Source: Butyrivibrio fibrisolvens (GTDB lineage Bacteria > Bacillota > Clostridia > Lachnospirales > Lachnospiraceae). Taken from it: a stretch of 64,000 nucleotides of DNA. Positions 52,032-59,505 of the stretch are shown here, in pieces (the stretch's first letter is position 1; each line of letters opens with the position of its first letter). The notes beneath the pieces were generated by a model that saw only the letters and a program-made list of their open reading frames with translations, searched no databases and was not told where the DNA came from. Position numbers and translations under genes: made by a program. The stretch is taken from contig NZ_CP146963.1 in NCBI RefSeq assembly GCF_037113525.1, positions 2,728,001-2,792,000 of the forward strand, read 5' to 3'.

Positions 52032-53411
52032 TCAAAGGTCTACTTTAGGAAGTGCATCAAAGCTCTTCTGGAGCTCTTCGTCTGTAGGAATGTAGTCTGT
52101 CATTACGCCGTCATTGAATTTCTGATAAGCAACCATGTCGAAGTAACCTGTTCCTGTAAGGCCGAAGAGAATTGTCTTTTCCTCTCCTGTTTCCTTGCAC
52201 TTAAGGGCTTCATCGATGGCCACTCTGATAGCATGGCTTGATTCAGGTGCAGGAAGGATACCTTCAACTCTTGCAAACTGCTGAGCAGCCTCAAATACTG
52301 ATGTCTGTTCAACGCTTCTTGCTTCCATGAGGCCGTCATCATAAAGCTGTGACAGGATCGGGCTCATGCCGTGGTATCTGAGTCCGCCGGCGTGGTTAGC
52401 TGATGGAATGAAGTTACTTCCAAGTGTGTACATCTTAGCAAGAGGACATACCATTCCGGTATCGCAGAAGTCGTATGCATATTTACCTCTTGTAAAGCTT
52501 GGGCAGCTTGCAGGCTCTACTGCGATGATCTGATAGTCTTTTTCTCCGCGAAGCTTCTCGCCCATGAATGGTGAGATAAGTCCGCCAAGGTTAGATCCGC
52601 CGCCTGCGCATCCGATGATAACGTCAGGTGTTATGTCGTATTTATCAAGTGCAGCCTTTGCTTCAAGGCCGATAACTGTCTGATGAAGAAGAACCTGGTT
52701 AAGTACGCTTCCAAGAACGTATCTGTAGCCCTCTGTATGAGTTGCAACTTCTACTGCTTCAGAGATAGCGCATCCAAGAGATCCTGTTGTTCCTGGGTGA
52801 TCAGCGTTGATCTTACGTCCGATCTCAGTCTCCATTGATGGAGAAGGTGTTACGCTTGCGCCATAAGTACGCATTACTTCACGTCTGAAAGGCTTCTGTT
52901 CATAAGAAACCTTAACCATGTATACCTTACAATCGATTCCAAAATAAGCAGATGCCATAGAAAGAGCGGTACCCCACTGACCTGCTCCTGTTTCTGTTGT
53001 TACACCTTTAAGGCCCTGCTTCTTGGCATAATATGCCTGAACGATAGCTGAGTTAAGCTTATGTGAGCCGCTTGTGTTATTACCTTCAAATTTGTAATAG
53101 ATCTTTGCAGGTGTTCCAAGAGCCTTCTCAAGGAAATAAGCTCTTACAAGAGGTGATGGTCTGTACATCTTGTAGAAATCCATGATCTCTTCAGGAATGT
53201 CGATATAAGGTGTTGTATCGTCAAGTTCCTGTTTTACAAGCTCATCACAAAATACAGGACGAAGCTCATCAAAAGTCATTGGCTTGAGTGTTCCGGGATT
53301 AAGAAGTGGTGCAGGCTTATTCTTCATATCTGCCCTTACGTTGTACCACTGTCTCGGGATCTCATCTTCACTAAGATATATTTTGTATGGAATCTTTTTT
53401 TCTTCGCTCAT
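52032..53411 (-). CDS. trpB: TrpB2-type tryptophan synthase beta chain
   Basis: A 459-residue pyridoxal-phosphate enzyme. It carries the long N-terminal part typical of TrpB2 (IPRQWYNVRADMKNKPAPLL) and RPSPLVRAYFLE. The PLP lysine is in NNTSGSHKLNSA, the phosphate-binding glycine loop is GCAGGGSNLGG, and GAGQWGTALS is also present. TrpB2 proteins act alone as tryptophan synthase, or as serine/indole enzymes, rather than with TrpA. No trpA or other trp gene is in the window. GGGGG precedes the ATG. Confidence 0.93.
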   Translation of the reverse strand: MSEEKKIPYKIYLSEDEIPRQWYNVRADMKNKPAPLLNPGTLKPMTFDELRPVFCDELVKQELDDTTPYIDIPEEIMDFYKMYRPSPLVRAYFLEKALGTPAKIYYKFEGNNTSGSHKLNSAIVQAYYAKKQGLKGVTTETGAGQWGTALSMASAYFGIDCKVYMVKVSYEQKPFRREVMRTYGASVTPSPSMETEIGRKINADHPGTTGSLGCAISEAVEVATHTEGYRYVLGSVLNQVLLHQTVIGLEAKAALDKYDITPDVIIGCAGGGSNLGGLISPFMGEKLRGEKDYQIIAVEPASCPSFTRGKYAYDFCDTGMVCPLAKMYTLGSNFIPSANHAGGLRYHGMSPILSQLYDDGLMEARSVEQTSVFEAAQQFARVEGILPAPESSHAIRVAIDEALKCKETGEEKTILFGLTGTGYFDMVAYQKFNDGVMTDYIPTDEELQKSFDALPKVDL

Positions 53412-53506
53412 GTGGTGTCCCCCTTTGGCTGCGTGCTTCTCTGCTTTTATACTTTAATCCATTAACGCAGTGCTTTATTTATTAAAGCACGTTCTCCTAA
53501 CAATTG

Positions 53507-54361
53507 TCAATGCCAGAATATAGTTGCACTCTTAATCTTTTCAAGAACAGTCTCCGGAATAAAAAGTTTGCCATATCCTACCGCGAGATCGATTCCAGGC
53601 TTGTTATCTCCGTGGAAATCTGAACCACCACTAATAAGAAGGTCGTAATCTTCTGCAATCTTTCTTATCTGACGCTCATCAGCCGCTGTATAAGTGGTAT
53701 AGATAGCTTCAATGCCTACAAGTCCTGTATCCTTAAGCTCTTTTACCAGAGTTCTTAACTTATCATCAGACATTCCGTAGAGTATGGGATGTGCAAGTAT
53801 GGGAACACCGCCTGCATCAAGGACCATCTTAACTGCCATAGCGGGAGTTATCTTCTCTCTTGCAACAAAACACTCGCAATGATCTCCAATATATCTGTCA
53901 AAGGCTTCTTGTCTGGACTTTATATAACCCTTTTCGAGCATGTATGCTGCATAGTGGGCACGAGTTATCACTGAATCAGGGAAAGCTGCCTGAAGCTCGT
54001 CAAAATCCATTGGTACGCCGTGCTCAGTTAAGAGCCTGCACATCTTTTTGTTACGCATGACTCTTGAATCAACGAATTCTTGAAGCCTCTTTTGTACATC
54101 TGGCTCGTCATATCGCATGTAAAGGCCAACTATGTGAATATCTTTGCCCTCATAATCAGTACTGAACTCGATTCCAGGGATAACTTCAAGGTCATCGTAC
54201 CTTGCCCCCTGCTCCATAGCCTCTGCAAGGCCGTTAGTTGTGTCATGATCAGTCAGTGCAATAGCTGCAAGGCCTTTTTCATGCGCATAATCTATAAGCT
54301 GCGCGGGTGTATATGTACCGTCTGATGCGGTTGAATGTGTATGTAAATCTACTGGTCTCAT
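53507..54361 (-). CDS. PHP-domain phosphatase (RNase AM/YciV type)
   Basis: A 284-residue metal-dependent phosphoesterase. It begins VDLHTHSTASDGTYTP, has AIALTDHDTTNGLAEAM, VIPGIEFSTDYEGKDIHIVG, then VPILAHPI and LISGGSDFHGDNKPG, which together supply the tri-metal site. Members cleave 3',5'-nucleoside bisphosphate or trim RNA 5' ends. GAAGAGG lies before the ATG. It is followed by the TrpB2 gene after about 95 bases. Confidence 0.92.
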   Translation of the reverse strand: MRPVDLHTHSTASDGTYTPAQLIDYAHEKGLAAIALTDHDTTNGLAEAMEQGARYDDLEVIPGIEFSTDYEGKDIHIVGLYMRYDEPDVQKRLQEFVDSRVMRNKKMCRLLTEHGVPMDFDELQAAFPDSVITRAHYAAYMLEKGYIKSRQEAFDRYIGDHCECFVAREKITPAMAVKMVLDAGGVPILAHPILYGMSDDKLRTLVKELKDTGLVGIEAIYTTYTAADERQIRKIAEDYDLLISGGSDFHGDNKPGIDLAVGYGKLFIPETVLEKIKSATIFWH

Positions 54362-54829
54362 TTATATCCTCTTCTTTCAATTATTTACGGCACTTAGAAA
54401 CAAATCTGATATCACCATGCAAATTGACTTTATTATTTGTCAAAAAATCGGTCAGCTATGCCATGTCAATTGCCGTACATTAGTATAGCACAATGCATAT
54501 GATTGACATAATGACGCACAAGCAAATTTGATCTTATAAAATTATATTTTGTTCTTTCCGCATCAATAATTAATCCATTTAAGAAAATTTATTAACATTT
54601 CATTCATAATTGTTCAAATATGGATACAATCTCTCAAACCCAGTTATACTCTCATTTGTAAGGCCTTAATACATTTTCGTAAATAGGGCTTTTCACTTGC
54701 TATGTCGCAGTATTTCTACCTTAAACCATTAAGATTGATAAATAATTATTTTAACTATATTTTACTGTCCCTGTCTCCGAAAAAGGTTTTAGCTTTCAGT
54801 CAATTAGTCTGATCGAACAAGGAGGTTCT
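54362..54829. other. 468-base spacer between divergent genes
   Basis: Between the minus-strand PHP gene and a plus-strand secreted-protein gene. It is very AT-rich and must contain both promoters. I looked for a riboswitch, a tRNA or a conserved hairpin and found none that I can support. Confidence 0.5.
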
Positions 54830-55450
54830 ATGGTAGTAAAAAGATTAAGCAAAGTAGTATGTCTGACACTAACCACTGTAATCCTTTCTGCGCTGGCTTT
54901 TCCAAGCACTTCGAGTGCACGCACACGAACAACTGAATATATGGGCTATTCAGCAAACAGCAGTGTCCAAAGCACCGAAGATACTGATGTTATCAAAGTT
55001 GAATACAATGGCTACGCCTTCGAAATTCCTGAGTATTGGGGTGAACCGATGCAGGTTGACACCGAGATGTACTTTGTAAGCGAAAACGGCTCGCTTCCAC
55101 TCTTATATCTGACATATGCTCCAAAGGATTATTACACTGAAAATTACAAAAAATCCAACCTTAAGTACAAAGACTATGTGAAGATTCTTGATGAAAGTCT
55201 TGATGATTTTATAGACTATGTATTTAATTCAAGTGACTTCGATGATTCTACATCTACATATATAGCAGATAATCCCGCGATCACCCGTCAGGGAACCTGT
55301 AACATCTATGGTGAGGATGATGCTTTCATAGCCCAGTTTATTGATGATGAAAATATCTATGTATTCATGATGATTGATTACAAAGATTCAGGGTCTGCAA
55401 TATTTGATGACATTGATGACATACTGGATTCATTTAAAATAATTGAATAA
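54830..55450 (+). CDS. Small secreted protein, relative of the C-terminal domain next door
   Basis: A 206-residue exported protein. The signal peptide ends near STSSA. The rest (60-206) begins VEYNGYAFEIPEYWGE and ends FIDDENIYVFMMIDYKDSGS and DDIDDILDSFKIIE. It is closely similar in order to the last 150 residues of the next gene (MNYSFEVPDFWCD ... FMDDENVYYIIMIDYDDAE ... DMEDILDSFEEIE). The pattern resembles a PsbP/DUF1795-like fold, which is tentative. AAGGAGG precedes the ATG. Function unknown. Confidence 0.7.
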   Translation: MVVKRLSKVVCLTLTTVILSALAFPSTSSARTRTTEYMGYSANSSVQSTEDTDVIKVEYNGYAFEIPEYWGEPMQVDTEMYFVSENGSLPLLYLTYAPKDYYTENYKKSNLKYKDYVKILDESLDDFIDYVFNSSDFDDSTSTYIADNPAITRQGTCNIYGEDDAFIAQFIDDENIYVFMMIDYKDSGSAIFDDIDDILDSFKIIE

Positions 55451-55457
55451 TTGATAT

Positions 55458-55506
55458 AAAAAGACTCGTCAGCAAGAGACTGTGCTCTTGTTGACGAGTT
55501 TTGTTT
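55458..55506 (+). terminator. Rho-independent terminator
   Basis: AGACTCGTCA/TGACGAGTTT form the base and CAAGAG/CTCTTG the upper stem. A T-rich tract follows. It separates the two secreted-protein genes. Confidence 0.85.
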
Positions 55507-55633
55507 TATGATCTCAAAAATCATTATTCATATATCATTATCTGTTCAAAATCTTTAAATTCCCTCTACATAATATCCGATATATACGTTACTGATACAC
55601 ATGTTATTCTCTTTTTTACCAAGGAGGTTCCAC

Positions 55634-57169
55634 ATGAAAAAAGGCAAAACTCACCGCAGAATTCTCAGCATTTTCCTATCTACCATTATCTTTTCTCTGC
55701 TCATCTGTCCCTATAATGTAAATGCCAAAAAAGATGAAGATGAAGCTTTTAAAAACTACATTGGCGGTATATATACAGACATCGATCCGGCAGATGCCAC
55801 CGAACTTACAAGTGGCGAGACTTTAGAGGGCGACAGCTCGGTAGAGCCTTTTGACCTGTACAAAATCTCTTCCGATGGCTCAGATACTCTAACAATATAT
55901 CTTTCCTGCAAGTTTAAATGTGTAAATATATATCTTTTTGATAAAAAAGGTAAATACGTAGACTACGATACAGTCACCATAGAAGATGGCTATATCGAAA
56001 ATGAAGATGATACAGAAAAAATATATGCCTGGAGCAATGACACCAGTTCTCCTCTTCGATTTGATATGTGCGTAACTTACGAGATCCAAAAAGGTTCGTA
56101 TTATATCGTAGTTAATCCTGGCTGGCAGGATGTTACTTATGGCGGACCATATCGCATCACAGCCGCACTTTCCGACGACGAGATAGATGATCCTGAACTT
56201 TCTTACCTGTATGAAGAAGAGTCTTTTTCCGGATATATTGCAGGAATATATACCGCAGTAGATCCTGAAGATGGAATGGATATAGAAAGCGATGAAGAAT
56301 ACGAAGGCAACACCAAAGACAACAAGTTTGACCTATATAAGATTGCAGCATCAGATGATGATGTAATGTCTATCTATCTGTCGATCAAGGCGCCAAATGT
56401 AAACATGTATGTATTTGATCGTAAAGGTAAAAATGTACCATTTACAGAAATCGAAATTGAAGATGGTTATATCGAAAACACTGATCAGGACAAAATTTAT
56501 GCATGGAGCGACGACACCAGCTCTCCTCTTCGCTTCGATATTGAAGCAGAATATGAAGTCCAGGAAGGCATATACTATATCGTGATATGCCCGGGCTGGC
56601 AGGATGTTGATAACGGCGGCAAATATGATCTTTCAGTCACTTTAGATAAAGGTTCTGTACCTCCGGAAGACAGAGGGCCTTCCACTTCAAAGAAGTCATC
56701 TGACAAAAAAGACGTAACGCAGCTGACTTATATGAATTATTCTTTTGAAGTTCCGGATTTCTGGTGCGATATTTATGACAACGAAGGCGACATGTACATA
56801 TATACAGAAGGTGAATATATATTCCCGGTAATCTACATATTCTATGACCCTATATACACCTTGGACATAGAAGATACTTCCACTTACAAAAAGTGCGTCA
56901 AAGCTCTCAAAAGAGTAAATGAAGAAGCAATGGAAATACTATTCGAATCTCCTGAGGTGGAAGAGCCCGAAGAAAGATATATTGCCGGATACCCTGCAAT
57001 TACATCCAGAGGAACTATAGAATACGATGGAACCAACAACTTCTACTCCGCTTTATTCATGGATGATGAGAATGTCTATTACATAATCATGATAGATTAC
57101 GATGATGCAGAAATCGACCTTTTTGCCGATATGGAGGATATTCTGGATTCCTTCGAAGAAATTGAATAA
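55634..57169 (+). CDS. Secreted protein with two tandem beta domains and a C-terminal PsbP-like domain
   Basis: A 511-residue exported protein. The signal peptide ends near VNAKK. Two repeats of about 165 residues follow: both have FDLYKI, IEDGYIEN, KIYAWSxDTSSPLRFD and PGWQDV in the same order, resembling bacterial pre-peptidase C-terminal (PPC)-type beta sandwiches. A linker (PSTSKKSSDKKDVTQ) leads to a C-terminal domain shared with the gene at 54830. The ATG at 55634 has AAGGAGG upstream; an ATG 33 bases earlier is rejected. The last codons begin a 36-bp tandem repeat. Function is unknown. Confidence 0.75.
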   Translation: MKKGKTHRRILSIFLSTIIFSLLICPYNVNAKKDEDEAFKNYIGGIYTDIDPADATELTSGETLEGDSSVEPFDLYKISSDGSDTLTIYLSCKFKCVNIYLFDKKGKYVDYDTVTIEDGYIENEDDTEKIYAWSNDTSSPLRFDMCVTYEIQKGSYYIVVNPGWQDVTYGGPYRITAALSDDEIDDPELSYLYEEESFSGYIAGIYTAVDPEDGMDIESDEEYEGNTKDNKFDLYKIAASDDDVMSIYLSIKAPNVNMYVFDRKGKNVPFTEIEIEDGYIENTDQDKIYAWSDDTSSPLRFDIEAEYEVQEGIYYIVICPGWQDVDNGGKYDLSVTLDKGSVPPEDRGPSTSKKSSDKKDVTQLTYMNYSFEVPDFWCDIYDNEGDMYIYTEGEYIFPVIYIFYDPIYTLDIEDTSTYKKCVKALKRVNEEAMEILFESPEVEEPEERYIAGYPAITSRGTIEYDGTNNFYSALFMDDENVYYIIMIDYDDAEIDLFADMEDILDSFEEIE

Positions 57170-57253
57170 AGTCCCATTATTGATTTCTTCGTAGGAAATT
57201 GATAAATGCCGATTATTGATTTCATCGCAGGAAATTGACTTAATGCGGATTCT
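57146..57253. repeat. Three 36-bp tandem units starting in the CDS 3' end
   Basis: Units 57146-57181, 57182-57217 and 57218-57253 share GATTxCxTCGxAGGAAATTGA and AATGCxGATTxT. The first contains the last codons and stop of the secreted-protein gene. The last ends 8 bases before the ATG of the HAD gene. The same period (36) occurs at 1858-1990 near an unrelated secreted-protein gene. Confidence 0.8.
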
Positions 57254-57261
57254 GGTTCATC

Positions 57262-58080
57262 ATGTACTTTATGAATAAAAAAATATTTTTCTTCGACCTT
57301 GATGGTACATTACTAAATAGTGAAAAAAAGATCACACCCAAAACCATGGATGCTCTGAAACACTTTACTGATGCAGGCAACTATTTTGCCATAAGCACGG
57401 GACGCGCAATAGATTCAGCTATGGATGTTCAAAAGGAGCTGGGACTATTTTTCCAGGGGACATTCCTTATAGGCTATAACGGCGGGCAGATCTATGACTG
57501 TGCAAAAAATAAGATCGTTTACAGGGCTCAGATTCCTTTTGAGCTTGTAGGGAGATGCTTTGAAATTGCAGAGCGCCGCGGTGTTCACATCCATACTTAT
57601 AATGATGATCATATTCTGACAAAGAAAACCGGCGAGTGCATGGATTATTACAGGCGCGTTATTAAAACTCCTGTTACCGTCACAGATGATATCTTTAAAG
57701 AGCTTAAGTTCGGGCCGTCCAAATGCATAGCTATTGAACTTCATGATCATGACAAGATGGAGGAATTCAGGAAGGAAGTTTCAGAGCTTGCACCGGATAA
57801 GCTTTCAGTGATGTATTCAAACCCTTACTATCTTGAGATCTTCCCAAAGGAAGCGGGCAAGGGTTCAGCAGTTGTACGTCTGTGTGAATATCTGAATATA
57901 CCGATTGAAAACTCTCTTGCAGCAGGCGATGAGCAAAATGACATCAGTATGATAAGGGCTGCAGGTACAGGCATTGCGATGTTTAATGCAACTGACCTGG
58001 TAAAAGAAAATGCTGATGTGATCACTGATACTGATAATGATCATGACGGTCTGGCTCCATTTATTGAAGGAGCTATCTAA
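57262..58080 (+). CDS. Cof-type HAD hydrolase
   Basis: A 272-residue phosphatase. Motif I is IFFFDLDGTLLN (nucleophile Asp), motif II ISTGR, motif III Lys in the KEAGKGSAV segment and motif IV AGDEQNDISMI. These define the Cof/YidA IIB subfamily, which act on sugar phosphates and flavin or phosphoester metabolites. The start (57262 or 57271) lacks a strong ribosome binding site. The 36-bp repeats lie just upstream. Confidence 0.9.
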   Translation: MYFMNKKIFFFDLDGTLLNSEKKITPKTMDALKHFTDAGNYFAISTGRAIDSAMDVQKELGLFFQGTFLIGYNGGQIYDCAKNKIVYRAQIPFELVGRCFEIAERRGVHIHTYNDDHILTKKTGECMDYYRRVIKTPVTVTDDIFKELKFGPSKCIAIELHDHDKMEEFRKEVSELAPDKLSVMYSNPYYLEIFPKEAGKGSAVVRLCEYLNIPIENSLAAGDEQNDISMIRAAGTGIAMFNATDLVKENADVITDTDNDHDGLAPFIEGAI

Positions 58081-58092
58081 AAAATACATGAA

Positions 58093-58132
58093 AACCGCAG
58101 CAAGCGCAAAGCCTGCTGCGGTATATTTTTTT
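58093..58132 (+). terminator. Rho-independent terminator of the HAD gene
   Basis: ACCGCAGCA and TGCTGCGGT pair (with GC-rich middle), followed by TATATTTTTTT. It lies about 12 bases past the stop. Confidence 0.85.
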
Positions 58133-58163
58133 AATAAATATAATTTAAATGATAACCCTACTG

Positions 58164-58418
58164 TTATCCTTCAACAATAAGGAAACGACCGTCTCCAATA
58201 TCGAAAACCTCAGATGCCTCCAGAATGCTGTCTGAATCGAAGTCAACTCCGGCTTCTTCGAAGTATTCAATAACTTCGTCAACGGAATCTACGACAACTG
58301 CACAGCAGTCTTCAAGGAAAGCTTCGGCTTCTTCTCTGGAAGATGCAACATCTTCAGGGAAAAGCTGTTTCTGATTCTCAATAAAAAAATCCAGTACGTC
58401 ATCATCAAAATCATGCAT
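58164..58418 (-). CDS. Small conserved acidic protein
   Basis: An 84-residue very acidic protein (DFDDDVLDFFIENQKQLF ... EAEAFLEDCCAVVVDSVDEV ... DIGDGRFLIVEG). I recall similar short proteins in Lachnospiraceae genomes, sometimes labelled glyoxalase, but no catalytic motif is visible. AAGGAG lies 6 bases before the ATG. It is between the HAD terminator and maf. Confidence 0.75.
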   Translation of the reverse strand: MHDFDDDVLDFFIENQKQLFPEDVASSREEAEAFLEDCCAVVVDSVDEVIEYFEEAGVDFDSDSILEASEVFDIGDGRFLIVEG

Positions 58419-58531
58419 AGTCTACTCCTTTCGGGCACCCAACCGCCCATGATTATGCACAACATTACCAGTTATAGGATAAAACTGTATATCTTTGAAA
58501 AACAAATCTCAAGTAAAGATTTATAAGTTCT

Positions 58532-59218
58532 TCAATGTACTACCAGGTTGTAATACGTTAATGTCTGATAAAGTCTGGCGATCGGAAGTCCGACTACATT
58601 ATTGTAATCTCCGTGTATGCCTTTTACATACACGCCGAACATACCTTGTATTCCATATGCGCCGGCCTTGTCATAAGGTTCATCCGTAGAGATGTAAGCT
58701 TCGATCTCTTCGTCTGTCATATCATATACAAAAACCTGCGTCTCTTCTGCAAAAACTATTGAACGGACTTTGCCGCCCTGCTTCCACAATACAGTGACTC
58801 CGGTAATTACCTTGTGTTCTTCACCCTGGATACCGGATATCATTTTGCGTGCCTGTTCTTTGTCTTTGGGCTTACCAAGTATCTTCTGCTTATATGATAC
58901 AACGGTATCAGCGCCTATTACAACAGGACTTTCAATATCTTCCTTCGAAAAATCTCCAAAGTTATCGGATGATTTTTTGTCAAAATTGCCATTTACAGAA
59001 AGCGTTTCAAGTGGTTCATTTTCAAGGTTTATACCAGTTTCCTTAGAAAAGATCTCTGCTGCCTTCTGAAAAGACAGCTGCTTTACCACTTCCGCGGGCT
59101 CTTCGCTTGTTATTACTTCTTCTCCCCGAGCAGGTATAACCTCAAATGTAAGGCCAGCCTGCTGCATGAGTTCCCTTCTTCTGGGACTTCCTGATGCTAA
59201 AATAATTTTTGGTGCCAT
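58532..59218 (-). CDS. maf: Maf nucleotide pyrophosphatase with an unusual insert
   Basis: A 228-residue Maf protein. LASGSPRRRELM at the start, VIGADTVVSYKQKILGKP, then EHKVITGVTV and YGIQGMFGVYVKGIHGDYNN are the family signatures. An insert of about 40 residues (around NLENEPLETLSVNGN to GDFSKEDIESP) separates the first strand from VIGADT and is not usual in Maf. Members hydrolyse dTTP, UTP or modified nucleotides. The ATG at 59218 is chosen; upstream codons are low-complexity. Confidence 0.88.
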   Translation of the reverse strand: MAPKIILASGSPRRRELMQQAGLTFEVIPARGEEVITSEEPAEVVKQLSFQKAAEIFSKETGINLENEPLETLSVNGNFDKKSSDNFGDFSKEDIESPVVIGADTVVSYKQKILGKPKDKEQARKMISGIQGEEHKVITGVTVLWKQGGKVRSIVFAEETQVFVYDMTDEEIEAYISTDEPYDKAGAYGIQGMFGVYVKGIHGDYNNVVGLPIARLYQTLTYYNLVVH

Positions 59219-59269
59219 TAACCATTCTTTCTCTTTCTTTTTTATTATATAACTCATCAATTTCTTGAA

Positions 59270-59489
59270 GATTCCTGAGGGTGGCCGTTAATAAATGATT
59301 TTATGGTCTTTGAAAATTATATTAAATTCAAGAGCTTGATAGATGGAAATTTATATTCTTCTTAGGGTCCGCATGTCTGAGCGAAGCGAGTTTCGGACCC
59401 TAGAATATAAATTTTCAGATATCATGCCTTGAATTTTATATAATTTTCACGACCATAAAATCATTTATTAACGGCCAGCCTCAGGAATC
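59270..59489 (+). repeat. Giant palindromic element, copy 5
   Basis: Outer arms 59270-59308 and 59451-59489 pair over 39 bases with one mismatch. The inner motif pair (GAGCTTGATAGATGG and CAGATATCATGCC) and the apex CTGAGCGAAGCGAGT are conserved. The second stem uses a different GGGTCCG/CGGACCC core, again paired. It separates maf from ppk and ends 17 bases before the ppk stop. Confidence 0.85.
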
Positions 59490-59505
59490 TTCGACAACTG
59501 ACGTT

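Noticed and set aside
54362..54829. Possible riboswitch in a long AT-rich spacer
   Set aside because: Inspected for c-di-GMP and other known riboswitch cores; no conserved core recognised.
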